Assembly (NCBI GenBank): GCA_930367215.1
Contig: OV884059.1
Location: 152,208,511-152,272,510 of the forward strand
DNA: 64,000 nt
Direction of reading: 5' to 3'
Origin: Pollenia angustigena
Lineage: Eukaryota; Arthropoda; Insecta; Diptera; Polleniidae
Position numbers and translations under genes: made by a program. A model generated the notes under the pieces. It did not search any database. It had not been told where the DNA came from and saw only the letters and a program-made list of their open reading frames with translations. Shown one piece after another: positions 22,858-34,813 of this stretch (positions are counted from its first letter, which is position 1; the number at the start of each line of letters is the position of its first letter).

Positions 22858-23832
22858 TAGTCTTCGCCTAATGGTCAAAATTCGACCATAATTTTTTTTG
22901 TAAATATGAAGAAAACATAATTCATCTAAATATATATGAATTTATTTGTTTCGAGCATTTATTTTTTCCTTCGAAGTGGATCGATTTGGCGAGGGACCAA
23001 CCTCCGGTTCATATTTTATCTTCTACGTGAGTTAATTTAATTTTGTAACTTCAATATAAAAAATACCAATTGAAAAACAAAAAAGTATCAAAAAGTCTCC
23101 TTTATATATTGTCATCCACTCAGGACGTTGCACGTTTAATTTTATGTTTCTATGTCTAATTTTAACGAAAATTAATCAAAGTACCGGCTGTGGAACGAAA
23201 AATTATCAAAAAGGTCCCCTTACATGTTCTTGTTCACCCAGTTTAATGTATAATTTTATCTTTTATAGGTCGAATATTAACGAAAATTCAAAAAAGTTCC
23301 AGATGAAAAACAAAAAATACCAGCATTTTTTATCTTATAGGTTATCACCCACTCAGGACCCTACACCTATAATATTATGTTTCTGAGTTCAATATTATAG
23401 AAAATTAAAAAATTATCACATGAAGCACAGAAAGGTAAAAGAAAGAAATTTAGTTCCCGTATTTCCTCTTTCTTCTCCCCATAGAGGTTCGGATATCAAA
23501 CAAAGGAAGAAAGCGTTCTTAACTGTTTTGCCTGGCCTGATTTATACATAAGATTTATATAGTCGAAATATTCGAAAACCGGTTTCTGAAAAATGTCGAA
23601 TAATCGATTACCCTAATTTTTTGTTATTTGATAATTGAAAAAAAAAATATTTATTTATTTTGCATTTGTGGTAGTAACAGTTTTAAACGCTTATAACTCT
23701 GAAATTATTGAACAGATTTTAATAAAATATTCATTGTGCACTTCTTTGAGTAAATACCTCTCAAATGGTGTATATTTTGTTCAAATCGGTTGGCATACAG
23801 AGGAGGAACGTGTTCTTAACTGTTTTGCCTTA
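22858..23832. other. Stretch without a supported gene, highly similar in both units
   Basis: Contains three spaced repeats of a 'caccca.t..gga' motif ('tcatccactcaggacg', 'ttcacccagttta', 'tcacccactcaggacc') each followed about 25 bases later by 'aatttta' and then 'aaaattaa..aaagt.cc', suggesting an old short tandem repeat of about 110 bases. The 80-codon plus-strand frame at 23144-23386 runs through this repeat and is not accepted as a gene. Confidence 0.45.
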
Positions 23833-24339
23833 AGCCTAGTACTCTGTTCAAATTTGTGAAAAATGTTGAGCAACATTGATTATTCCACACGAAAATTTTG
23901 ACATTTCTCAATGTTACCAATCTTGCGAGTTTGCACAATTTGACGTTTTTATTCCTTCAAAGTATGCTACATTGTTTCATGTATGTAAACAAACGCCACA
24001 TGTATATTACTAAAATTATTTTTTTTAATAAAAAATTTAATTAAAAAAAAAGTAAATATGGATAAAAAACTGTTACCGGTTGTGTTATTTTAATTTTTAA
24101 TTTCTTATTTAATATTAAGATCATCCTTTTTTGCTTTTGCTTAAACTTCCACGTGAAATAAAGGCAGCTTACATTATTTCGCAGTTGTAAAAAAATGTTG
24201 CCAGAAACATTTCGGAACTTTTTCACAAAATAAACAGAGTAAAACTCTATCAACATTATTTCATAGATATTCCGCACAAGTTTTTTTCATATGCATTTTG
24301 ACAGCATTTCACGTGAAATGTTGAACAGAGTACCAGGCT
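23833..24339. mobile_element. PIF/Harbinger-type MITE (507 bp), unit A, reverse orientation
   Basis: Ends AGCCTAGTACTCTGTTCAAA and its near complement, flanked by TTA (23830-23832 and 24340-24342). It is internally similar to the reverse complement of 20846-21352. Present in unit B at 51913-52374 with a 45-base internal deletion, so it is older than the duplication, unlike its sister. Confidence 0.85.
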
Positions 24340-24576
24340 TTAGCCGATTTATATATAGATTTATAAATTTAATGGAAAAAACTTTGGAAAATAGTTATTT
24401 GTAAATTGTGAGTTGATAAATAATTTAACAGAATGATGAATTGGTGTTCTTTCAAAATATTAAAGTTATAAAAATAAATACTTTGAGCTAAAAATTTAAA
24501 TTTAAAAATAAAAGTAAAAATATTTTGTGTTAAAAATTGTAAAACAATAAATATATTTCAGTTAGTTTTATTGTTA

Positions 24577-24968
24577 ACAAATAAGACAGTATAGTCGGTC
24601 AAGCCCGACCATATGATACCCTACACCACAGTATTAAAAAACACATCATGCTTATATGTCCATATATATATGAATTTATCTATGTTTATCTATGTTTATA
24701 TGTGGTCCTACGATTTGGCCCATTTTCAACAGGGATGGTCCTTGTGCCAATAAAAACCAAAGTTTATCAAATTATCTTCATAATTGCGTCCTGTACTTTG
24801 CGCACTAGGTTACATGGATAGCCAGCCAGCCGGACGGACATCGTTAGTTCGACAGAGAAAGTGATTCTGAGTCGATCGGTATACTTTAAGGTGGGACCAA
24901 TATTTTAAGGCGTTACACACGTCAGCACAAATGCATAATACCCTCTCCACTATTGTGGTGTGGGTATA
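24577..24968 (-). repeat. Dispersed TATACCC-type repeat, reverse orientation, unit A
   Basis: Complement of the 6337-7038 family, shortened inside. Starts 'aacaaataagacagtatagt' and ends 'gtggtgtgggtata'. Unit B counterpart at 52611-53018, so it predates the duplication. Confidence 0.7.
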
Positions 24969-25083
24969 AAATCAAAATCTTTTAACTCATCTGTATTAAA
25001 TCATAATTTTACTTGATTTTCCTTCAAAATTTGTTGAAAAGTTCTTAGAAATTTGAATTGTTTTATTTATTTACATGATCTAT

Positions 25084-26146
25084 TAGGGTATTCAATCGAC
25101 TAATTATTGTTCGATTAATCGAACAATTTTAGACGATTAATTATTCGAATAATTTAAAATTGCTAATTTCGATAAAAGGATTAATCGAAGAATATACACC
25201 GATTAATCGACTGATAACAATATATAACAATATATTTAATTCCCTTGGAATTAAAAAAAAACAGTCACATTTAGTGAGTAATTTAGGCCCTAATTATATA
25301 AAACGCAACGCCAAAAATTACATTGAAAGCAAAAAGAAAGTCATAAATATTTTGTAATTTTGTTGTTGCTTTCTACAGAAATTCATGTACCGTTTTAAAA
25401 TTTTCAACGCCACAAATTATGAGGCGTTAATTTATTGGCGTTACGTTGCGATTAACAAAATTAGGGCCTTAGCTTATATTTTTGTTACATTTTTTCAACA
25501 CAATTTAATAATTCATTTCACAAAAGAAAATCGACAAAGGTATGTTAACTCAAAGATTTATATAAGTTTATCGGGTATATTCTAGAAATCGAGTGAGATT
25601 GAAATCGAACTTGAATTTAAATTCAATTATTTACGAACTGACCGTAGCTTTAAGTGTTGTTCTTGCAAAATAAGAGATACTTAAAGAATGAAGAAGATAA
25701 AATGGAATATTTTTAGGAACTTTCAGTACAGGGTCGTTTTTAAAATTAGCTTTATTTTAAATCCAATTCCCTTCGATTTCTAGAACACGCCCGTATATTT
25801 TAACAAAATAGGTCAAGTGTTTCTCTAGAGGAAATTATTTGAAGAATCATAGCGGATAGAGGCATAGAGGATGGAATGTTCGTGAAAAGTAGCAAAAAAT
25901 CCAAAGACTCTCTTAAAATTTAAGTGCCTTAAGTGAAGCAAAAATTTGGAGCTACATTGACAAGTTTTATTTGAACAAGAATGTTTATTTACTCAATAAC
26001 TAATTTATAAAATTTCAAATTAAGAAATATTCGATTAATCGATTAATTTTAAAATTTTATTCGTTTAATCGAATAAATAAAAAATGCCAAATATCGATTA
26101 ATCGTTTAATCGAACAAAAATAAAACCCGATTAATTGAACACCCTA
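25084..26146. mobile_element. hAT-type non-autonomous element (1063 bp), unit A only
   Basis: Ends TAGGGTATTCAATCG and (complement of right end) TAGGGTGTTCAATTAATC; identical 8-bp flanks TGATCTAT (25076-25083 and 26147-26154). The interior and both subterminal regions have more than a dozen copies of ATTAATCG or its complement, candidate transposase-binding repeats. Other copies of the host module (7380-7410, 31470-31495, 53110-53135) are empty at this point. An 8-bp duplication with a TAGGG start fits hAT. Confidence 0.8.
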
Positions 26147-26329
26147 TGATCTATGAACATTTAAAAAACTTACCAAGTTAATAACAGCAATGTTGATTTT
26201 TTTCAAATATTCATAATTGTATGTAAATTTTTAATTATTTATTTTATTCAATCGTTTATATAATTTAAAAAATTCACTTATTTAGAGATTTTTATAATTT
26301 CTTATAAGAAAACTTTGATTATTACAATC

Positions 26330-26800
26330 TTGACAACAAGCCTTTTTATATTTTTTAATTTAACTTTCCTAAACAAAAACAATACAATACGAAAATGCTC
26401 TACTCTCACACACTCTCACTTTATTTGAATTAATTTGATTTTTGCTTTTCTTCATTTGCTTTGCATTTTTACGAATGGCCCTAGAAAAGAAACACATCGA
26501 CCGGTACAAATTTTCATATAAATTTCCGACACCTTTTTCACTAATTAACTCGAAATTTTCCAAAGAGATTTTTACACAGAATTATTAAGAAACACTTAAA
26601 TTACATTTGTATGCAAAAATATTTAAATTTTATCAATTAATTAAGGTGATTAATTTAATTTCTTTGCGACATTAATCAACGAACAACCGAACACTTGTAA
26701 AATTTTAGAAAACTAAAGAAGACATCAAGTGGAGTTTGTTTGCTATGGTTCTTGTTGTTGTTTTTGTTAATGTAGTGAGAGGAAACAACTCGTCAAATGG
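26330..26800. repeat. Boundary module M, copy 2 (M-b type)
   Basis: Shares the 120-base core of module M with 7805-7930. The minus-strand core frame here runs 64 codons (26369-26563). Following sequence is the b variant ('caagtggagtttgtttgcta', then 'tgtagtgagaggaaacaact'). It marks the switch from the peptide-gene half to the second half of the unit. Confidence 0.65.
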
Positions 26801-26819
26801 AATGCGTAATTGGGTTAAA

Positions 26820-29800
26820 TGATTTTGCATTATGATATGGTGAAGTTGTTTAGGTGGCAACTTTTGTTTAGTGGTGTGTAGAAAATATGTCGCTTGAAAT
26901 TTGCTGTTTAACTAGACTTGGTTGTTGGCTAAACTAGTGTAATTCGTCTTACAAAGTGGCCATTATATGTCAGAAAAAAAACGACATTTTTGTTCAAAAT
27001 TCATTTAATTTACATCAGTGTTGCAAAATTAATATTTTGAAATGGTACTGAACTTCAACTAAAAGAGTATTTTTCCCGCCAAATGGTACTTTTTGTTAAA
27101 AAAAAAACAATACATAATTTATGAAAATAAAAGGAGCAAAAAATATTTTATTGGAATTCATTTATCTAAGCATTTAATAGCAAAGAGTATTTATATTTAA
27201 GGTACACATGTAAATAATATATCTGTTATACATAAGCATCCAGCGCCCCATCCATTTACAATATTATTGTATATGTTATTCGCCATATTATTTATATGTA
27301 TATTGTTCTATATTATTCAATAAGTGGCACAATGGTTTTAATATAAATATGGCTCAACTCTTATTAAAAAAACATAACCTTTAAACATTTCGCAGTATAT
27401 TGCACTTCTTTTCTGAATTCGATTCTTGCCAATATATTGTGTCAGCTTCGAATATCACATACACATTGGCAATAAAACTGAACATTGTGCGTTTTTTCAG
27501 CATTTTCTAAAAAAAAATATTTGAAATAGTTCATATACATATTTATGAATAAGTATGTAAATAAATTAAACATTTTATTTTTGTCAACAGCAATTTTGGT
27601 TGGTGTAATTTTCTAGATTATGAAATTTTAGTCTTATATATAAGTTGGATATCCAGAAATGTTTTATAACTCTTTTATTATATGAATATCCTAAGCTATA
27701 TATTATAAAAAAAATGAATTTGTATATTAAGAAATTTTATTCAACAAATTTTGTAGATTCACTTGTTCAACAATGGTGGACTAACTCGAAATTGTTATAT
27801 ATTCGCTTTTTGGAAAAAATCGACACGTTATATCTAACCGCTGTAAAAGTTAGTGTTATTTTGTCTACTTTTTGGTAATGAACGGTTGGTTTAAAAATTT
27901 TATTTAATACTAGCATATATATACCCGCTACTTTGGTAGCGTCGCCTTGTTCTTCGTGGACATATTTTTACGCCAAAGTTTATTTTTCTAGGTTTAAACT
28001 TGTTAAAATTCTAGCATTTAACCCGATACTTTAGTAGAATCAAAAAGCTAAAGAAAATTATCAAATTTCCCGTATTTCCTTTTTTTGGTACTATTGTAGT
28101 GGCAGCCCATAATTTAGTACGAATATGTCAATGAATGGAGGAATCTGTTTTGTAAAAAAGTACCAAAATTAGTTACGATTTTCAACCCTTAAATGTTCGA
28201 ATTTCGAAAAAGTACCAAATCAGTGCTCGTATTTTTTTGATAAGTATCGAATGCGGTATAAACTTTGTTTCTATGTTTATTGGTTCAATAGAAAACAAAA
28301 CTTTTCCTAGCAATTTTTTTGCGATTCGATAGCATTTAGGTAGCTCTATGTTTAGTACAAGAGATGGATTTCATCGAGTTTAAGTTTTCATAATAAGAGT
28401 TACAAGGTCACGAACGTACGCAAAATAGAAGTCAACTTCGGCTGACAGTAGTGAAATGTAAAAATCTGCGTAATGAATCGGAATTTTCAAAATTGATTAA
28501 TTTATTTAAAAAGTGTATTAATGTACGTCTCCATCCAGTATTTACAAAATAAAATATCTCTCTTGGTTTTTATTTAATTGGCTTATGTACCGGTCGCGAA
28601 AGTACGTATCGCGAACGTACGATTTTTCCATATGTTTTTTTATTATTATCACCATGCATTTTACCATAAATGTCTTCAAATTTCCTTAACAAAAAAACTT
28701 GTTTGTTTCAATTTATGGTATTTTTGTTTAATTTCTCACATTTGAATCGAAAAGTTTCTCAAGGCGGGAGTAACAGAATATGGGCACAAAATACCAAAGT
28801 TGCCAAAAACGTAGAAATTTTCGATCCAAATCGAAACGCAGAATAGGGGTGAATACTCCTTTTACAATTGATTGTAATGGAGAGATTATGAAGAAAGAGT
28901 GTAAACATAACATATCGAGGGCTATTTTTCAAATAGTGCTATCTGAAAAATCACAATTTTACAGGAGAGCGAAAAAACTGATTTTTTCGATAACTCTAGG
29001 AGTAAAAACTAAACTTTATTTTACAATGTTATTAAAAATGAACATCTAAATCATACATATATTAATTTTTTTTAATTCCAGATATTCGCGCTTATATGTC
29101 AGATAGCACTATTTACAAATTAAAATGTTATCGACTTGAACATTTAAATAAGCAGATAGCACTATTTGAACAAAAATAAAATGAGCTGTAATGAATACTT
29201 TTTGAGACTTTAATTAAGTTACACGATTTTTTATTATAATAATTAGTAAAATTTAAAGAAACGCATAATCATGTTAACTGAACTCGAAATTAAGTTAAAA
29301 TTTTACACTAATGTTTATTGAAAAGCAATGAATAAACTTCATCCACATATTTTAAATTATCATAAAAATAATGATATTCTTGCGAAATAGCAGACTTCAA
29401 TGCTTTGGAAATGCATCCGTTTGCTTAGTTGAAAAGAACGTGGGCCAGATTATAAGGGGTTCGCTTCTATTTATATGATCGCTACACAGTGTGGGAAATT
29501 TGGAAAAAAATGGAAATGATTCTATATTTTATAAACGGTTGGTCCGATAGCAATGAAGTTTGAGGTGAAAATTACAAAGTTGTAGTAGAGTTTAGGTCTT
29601 GGATTTGAGGTCTATAGACTTAGCAGGAGAGGTGCTATAGGTTCCCAAATTAGGACATCTGAGGTAAAACAAAAACCAAAAACGATCCGTAATTCTTAAT
29701 TTTAGCTGGATGCTAAAACTAATTTTTTAGAGAAATGCGCTTGCCGAGTACTCCATAAATGGTCAAGTATTTTGGAAATATAAGACTCAAATTTATCATA

Positions 29801-30125
29801 ATTTGTTTGAAATATGTTTTTGTGAATTATCAACAAGATTTTGTTTGTCGTGCTTAATTTCTAATTTTTATTTCTTATAAAAACACTGAAATTTATTGCT
29901 GATGGGATAAGCTATTAACATACGCAATTCACTGGATGCATAGTCCAGATCATCAGGAAACTTCATCCAAAGATTTTAGAAAATTTTAAGATATTATACA
30001 AATAAATTCGCTTAACAGTTTTATTTGTATAATATCATGTACAAGTATATTTTGGCCATTACTTTGTCTGAGGTGGACCATTCGGACCGCCCAATTATGC
30101 AAAATAACTGTGCAATATGAATACT
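26820..30125. other. Gene-free stretch in second half of unit A
   Basis: Nearly identical to 53780-58090, apart from the 1-kb insertion at 56063. Plus-strand frames of 77 codons (27645-27878) and 89 codons (28780-29049) are the longest; neither has a recognisable domain, and in the 89-codon frame most differences between copies change the residue, which argues against coding. A few positions near 28400 and 28600 repeat 'cgaacgtacg'. Positions 29885-30005 are the repeat fragment shared with 17690. Confidence 0.5.
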
Positions 30126-30450
30126 AAAGCGGCTCATACACTTGCAATAAATTTGTTCAATTTTATGTATTGTACAATCGCCAATGTGTATGCGATATTC
30201 GATGGTAGCACAATATATTGCCAAACAATAAAAAAACTTTTGATTTTTATTGCACAACGAAAAGAAAGTCAAATGTGTTGGCAACATTGTACAATGCTGT
30301 TTATGTTATTCCTATAGTTTATGTTCACCTTTTTATTGAATGAATGAAACCATTGTGCGATTTATTGCATAATATAGGACAAAATTTAAATAATATGGCG
30401 AATATCATATACAATAATATTGCAAGCCGCTTAAGACCCGTGCTTGGTAG
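30126..30450. mobile_element. Possible MITE with AGCGGCT ends
   Basis: 'aagcggctcatacacttgca' at the left and 'ttgcaagccgctt' at the right are inverted repeats; related sequence, 'caataatattg..atatgttattcgccata', occurs inverted at 27265-27300. No target duplication was found. Unit B copy at about 58090-58410. Confidence 0.4.
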
Positions 30451-31225
30451 CCATTATATTTCTTAAAAACACTAATTTTATGGAATTTTCGGCTGTTTTT
30501 TTGGGAATTGTAAGATTCGTTTTGTAAGTTTAATAAAATTTTGAGCTGGTTTGTATTAAGCATTAAAAAATTTATTCACTTGTAAAATTTCATTAAATAA
30601 TAGCAAAGATTTTATTAGATAAATTAAAATTTATATTGTTTACAAAAACTCATAAATCAATTTTTTGCAGTTTTTTGCAAAATTTCTACAACGAATTTAA
30701 AAATTATATTAGTTTATGAAATCTAGACACAATTCCCAACCCTTTGATGTATAATATGTCTACTTTGTAATAACACTTTTTATCATTTTATTATATGAAG
30801 TAATTTCCTCAAGAAGAACAGCTCTAATATGCTAGGAAACCATTCTTTAATAAGAACATAGACTTTTTTCTAATAATAAACAATAAAAGACGATGATAAT
30901 CAACATTTTATTTTTTCATCCTGGTAGACCATTCTGTGGAAATGCATATAGAAGATAAAAGATGCCTTTTATGTAAAATAAAAATTTTTTTGCTTCCACT
31001 GAAAATTTTTAAATTTTGATTTAAGACAGTATTGTTGAACAAGTGCGATATGGGTGTTTCCAAAGTAAAGGTCGTTACGGATCTTCGGAGATTTTTTAAA
31101 TAAAATTCCAACCTACCCAAATATGCCACGAGAACATGAAATATTTTAAAATTTATTGAATATTATATTTTAATAAATTATTTAAGCTCAAGGTTACTTT
31201 TTTAAAAAATTAATTAAAATGTTTT

Positions 31226-31271
31226 TATTCTTAATATTTCGATTTCCGTTGGAAATCTTCTTCAGAAAAAT
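31226..31271 (-). ncRNA. Hammerhead ribozyme motif, orphan, unit A
   Basis: On the minus strand: CTGAAGA (31265-31259), then stem II GATTTCC / GGAAATC, seven perfect pairs around the loop AAC, then GAAA (31240-31237), then TATT. Stem I pairs ATTTTT with AAGAAT, six pairs including one G-T. The short self-complementary A-TAT where stem III should be is like hammerheads of Penelope-like elements, which are thought to work as dimers. Cleavage would fall after TATT, between 31233 and 31232. No reverse transcriptase is next to it, so it is probably a Penelope-like terminal remnant. Copy at 59194-59239. Confidence 0.65.
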
Positions 31272-31384
31272 TTTTTTTATATAATAAAATAAAATTTGAC
31301 AATAAATGGAAAAATAAAATATGGAAAAATAAATTTTAAAATTTCAAAAAACAAAATTATCATAATAAATTTAAAATTCCATTC

Positions 31385-31674
31385 TATCAAAATCTTCTAA
31401 CTCATCTTAATTATATCATAATTTTACTTGATTTTCCTTCAAAATTTGTTAAAAAGTTCTTAGAAATTTGAATTGTTTTATTTATTTATATGAACTATGA
31501 ACATTTAAAAAACTTACCAAGTTAATAACAGAAATGTTGATTTTTTTTTCAATTGTTCATAGTTGTATGTAAATTTTTTAATTATTTATTTTATTCAATT
31601 GTTTATATAATCTAAAAAATTAACTTCTTTTTAGAGATTTTTATAATTTCTTATAAGAAAACTTTGATTATTAC
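31385..31674. repeat. Flank module N, copy before M-a of unit B
   Basis: Shares 'tcataattttacttgatttt' and 'aaatttgttaaaaagttctt' stretches with 7310, 24990 and 53050. It is cut by the nested hAT-like element at 31675 and resumes at 35309. Confidence 0.65.
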
Positions 31675-32284
31675 AAGGGATGAGATTTTCATGCACTAAA
31701 AATCGAAAATATGCGCATAAAATATGCACTAAAAAATCCAATATATGCACTAAAAAAAATACAAAAATATGCACTAAAAACTTTAAAAAATTCCATAAAA
31801 AATCGTTTTTTAGTTTTATTAAAAACAAAAATATATAAAATTCAGTCTATTGTTATTAAAATATCTTTAGAAACTTTAATAACTAATTAAAATTTTTGTT
31901 TGTTTAAATAAATAAGTACTGTTTTATTAAAAGTAAAACTTTGTCTTCTACTTGAAGAATGAAAATGCATTTTGGAAAAATTGGTTTGCAAATCCCACTT
32001 TGTTTCCAGATCAGATCAAAAATATTTGAAATTCATTTTATTTTTTGAAATCCTTAATTTTTTTTGCAAAACTTTTTTGATTTTTTTTTTTTTTTTTTTT
32101 TTGATTTGTCGGGCTATTCTTCCTTCCACATTGTCAATTTTAAATTAAGTGAACTAAATCCCTCCTAATTAGTAATTATTTCACCAATATATCCGTAATT
32201 GGAAAATACAAATTCTAATTGACTTCTGGTGTTATTTAAATTTAATATTTCTTTTTCTTTTTTTTAATTGCACAATCATCGGTT

Positions 32285-32480
32285 CTTCAAACATTCTTAA
32301 ATTAATCGAAGTTGTTTTGAATAGAATTCTGAAGCATCCTGCCAGGCCCCAATTTTGGTACTACAACGGATACATTTAATTAAAAATTGCGATATAATCG
32401 AATTGGCTTCTAAATTCTCTGCAACGAAGTGTAACCCATGTGCCAAGCATTGGAAATCTTAATGATTTAATATGCTGCAT
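32285..32480 (-). pseudogene. hAT-type transposase fragment
   Basis: A minus-strand frame reads DFQCLAHGLHFVAENLEAN and continues with IISQFLIKCIRCSTKIGAWQ before a stop at about 32286. The C-x-A-H-x-L-H block followed by a hydrophobic helix is a usual landmark of the hAT DDE region. An in-frame TAA immediately before DFQC truncates it. Copy in unit B at about 60245-60440. Confidence 0.45.
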
Positions 32481-32650
32481 CGGTTTAAAATAGAAGCATC
32501 TTTTGTCGAAATCTTGAAAATCTTGTATTGAAAGCAAAGCTCCAAAAGAATTTATTGATTATTAAAAATTTTTTGGAAAGTTTTTTTCAAGATCGTTTTT
32601 ATAATATGGAAAATAAAAGATCCCTCAAAAATGTGAAAATATGCATTTAA

Positions 32651-34813
32651 CCCATTAAAGACTGAACCCCGATTTCGTGGTACGATTTTGATGAAATTTC
32701 ACACATTTGATATTATGGGCATTTATATTGACATTGCGTTTTTTTTTATTTTTACCTGTCAAACCTTGGCCCCTAGACCATGGGTATTTTTCTACCCACT
32801 TCGCTCTTAAAGAGTTCTAAAACACAAGATTTTTTGAAAACCAAAAATTAAAAAATTCATTTATTGCATGCATTGATGTGTGTGTTGTGTGCTTATTTCA
32901 CTATGTACGTTGAATCTGTCCCAGCGGGAAAAGGAAGAAGTACGGATGCCTTCTAGAGGGCATTTGTATTCCTTCTTTTGGATGAAAAGGATGGTGAAAT
33001 TTTAAGGGCCGATGTTGGTTTTGAATAAAATACCAATTATTTAGGAAGTTATTGTCATTTATTTTTATTATGAAAATATTGGTATGGTTCAATCATGTAT
33101 GGAACAAAATATCGGCCAAATGGCTGAGGCATAATTGAGGTTCTAAGCCGTTAATGGGCCGAATTATCTCATCCTATAGCTCTTGAATTGTTGCTTGCTT
33201 ATCGACGTACACCTTTTCTGTCAAACAACCCCAAAGAAAGAAGACCAACGGTGTCAAATCAAATGATCTTGGCGGCCAATTGACATCGCCAACACGTGAG
33301 ATAACACGGCCATTGAATTCGTTGCGCAAAAGAGCGATTGTTTTGTTAGCTGTGTTGCACCGTCCTGTTGAAAGCACATATCGTCCACATCCATATCTTC
33401 CAATTCGGGCCATAAAAAGTTCGTTATCATCTCACGATAGCGAACACCATTCAGAGTAACTGCCGGACCGGCCTCATTTTGGAAAAAATACGGCCCATAG
33501 ATGCCGCCAGCCGATAAGCCACACCAAACAGTCACTCTTGTGAGCGCATTGGTTTTTCGACAATCACTCTTGGATTATCATTCGCCCAAATGCGGCAACT
33601 CTGCTTACTGCCGAATCCACTGAGGTGAAAATGTGCCTCATCACTGAATCACGAAGTGCATTTTGATTTGAACGCCCATATTAATAATAAGACATAATAA
33701 GGTGAGGTTTACATTCAACATTGGCCCTTTACAAGGTTTGCTCGCTTTATTCCACTCTCATATCTTTTTACACACGTTGTCATTGCTCTCGCTTCTTTTG
33801 CAGTTACATAAGAATGGTAACGGGATCAAAAAAAAAATTATTTTGCTTTTGCTTGTGCGAAAAAACATAACAAAAAATGTTACTCCTTCTCTTCTCTGTT
33901 GTCATAGAAGGGAATGTGGAATGTTTTATATTTTATACGAAAGAGCCGAGGTCTTCTTACTAATGCTTTGGATGCTGCTATGGTGTACGCCAGGAATGTA
34001 CACTGCATGCTAAGAAAACCTGAAGGATCTCCAATCATGAGTAAATTTTATTTCATGTGAGCGTTGTTGAATCATTGGTGTAAGAGAAAAAGTTGTCACA
34101 AATGCACAAGAAATGGCAAAGCGCATGGAGAGCTTTGACCATATGATAAGCCATATTATTCAGCTTGGCCGTTTCGGACAATGTGAAGCAAAACTGAGTT
34201 TGGTTGTACAAAATGCAAATTTTAGTTACACCCAAAGGCTTGTTTTGCACATTTTCATGCTGGTGTCCCAAAAAACATTAAAAATATAAAATTATCTCAA
34301 TAATCGACCACAGTTGTGATATTTATTTCTTTATTTTTTACTAATATATAGTTCATTTTACATAAAACATCGCATTCTTACTTGCCAAAAATTAAAAAAA
34401 AAACTATGTGTTTTGAACCCTCTTACAGCGAAGAGGGTATTTAAATACCCATGTCATTGAATCCAACCTGTGGTCAACGTTATTGGCCCAATTTAGCTAA
34501 TATTTTTTTCTAAAGCAGAGCACACCTAAGGCTATAAGTCACCAAGAGGGTTTTCCGATTTTCGACTCTCCCAATTTTCCAGAGCCGTTGTCGTTCACTT
34601 TTTCCAAATATTAGAAATTGCTAACTTGTAAGCCGCTAACTTACCCAATTAAAAGGGGCAACATTTAATTTCAAAAATTTGTTTAAGTAGTCTTATCCTT
34701 TCTTTATCTATCTGTAAAAACCAATTTCCGATACCTCTTACCTGAAGTTAGCCAGAATTTTTCTACGAAGGCTCTGTTTTTGGGTATTTAAATACCCATC
34801 AGTCCTTAATGGG
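32651..34813. mobile_element. piggyBac-like element (2163 bp) nested in the hAT-like element, unit A
   Basis: Flanked by TTAA on both sides (32647-32650, 34814-34817), with inverted ends CCCATTAA.GACTGA. TTAA duplication and CCC starts are diagnostic of piggyBac-type elements. The right side has two palindromic 'gggtatttaaataccc' boxes (34437-34453, 34785-34800). No piggyBac transposase is visible. The only coding relic inside is of a different superfamily (next entry). Confidence 0.8.
33070..33665 (-). pseudogene. Tc1/mariner-type DDE transposase, dead
   Basis: Read from about 33665 downward. Blocks in order: FSDEAHFHLSGFGSKQSCR (first Asp), a frameshift near 33540, VWCGLSAGGIYGPYFF, NFLWPELEDMDVDD, FQQDGA (second Asp), another frameshift, NEFNGRVISRVGDVNWPPRS, and FDLTPLVFFLWG, where V replaces the third catalytic Asp of the usual LTPLD. 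Then ATIQEL, a TAG, DEIIRPINGLEPQLC, an internal deletion and HLADILFHT. It is thus inactivated by at least two frameshifts, a stop, a deletion and a catalytic substitution. It is common in insect genomes as an unnamed Tc1/mariner lineage. Copy at 61030-61620. Confidence 0.85.

Noticed and set aside
23144..23386. 80-codon frame, conserved in unit B
   Set aside because: Runs through a degenerate short tandem repeat and has no start context or domain.
27645..27878. 77-codon plus-strand frame identical in both units
   Set aside because: The surrounding non-coding DNA is just as identical; composition is that of A+T-rich intergenic sequence.
28780..29049. 89-codon basic plus-strand frame, also at 55745-56014
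   Set aside because: No domain seen, and most differences between the two copies change amino acids, so no sign of coding constraint.
32085..32105. Long T run as a possible retroposon poly(A) tail
   Set aside because: It lies inside the hAT-like element with no LINE or SINE body beside it; length differs between units as expected for a homopolymer.
34053..34271. 72-codon minus-strand frame inside the piggyBac-like element
   Set aside because: No resemblance to piggyBac transposase or any other motif I can name.
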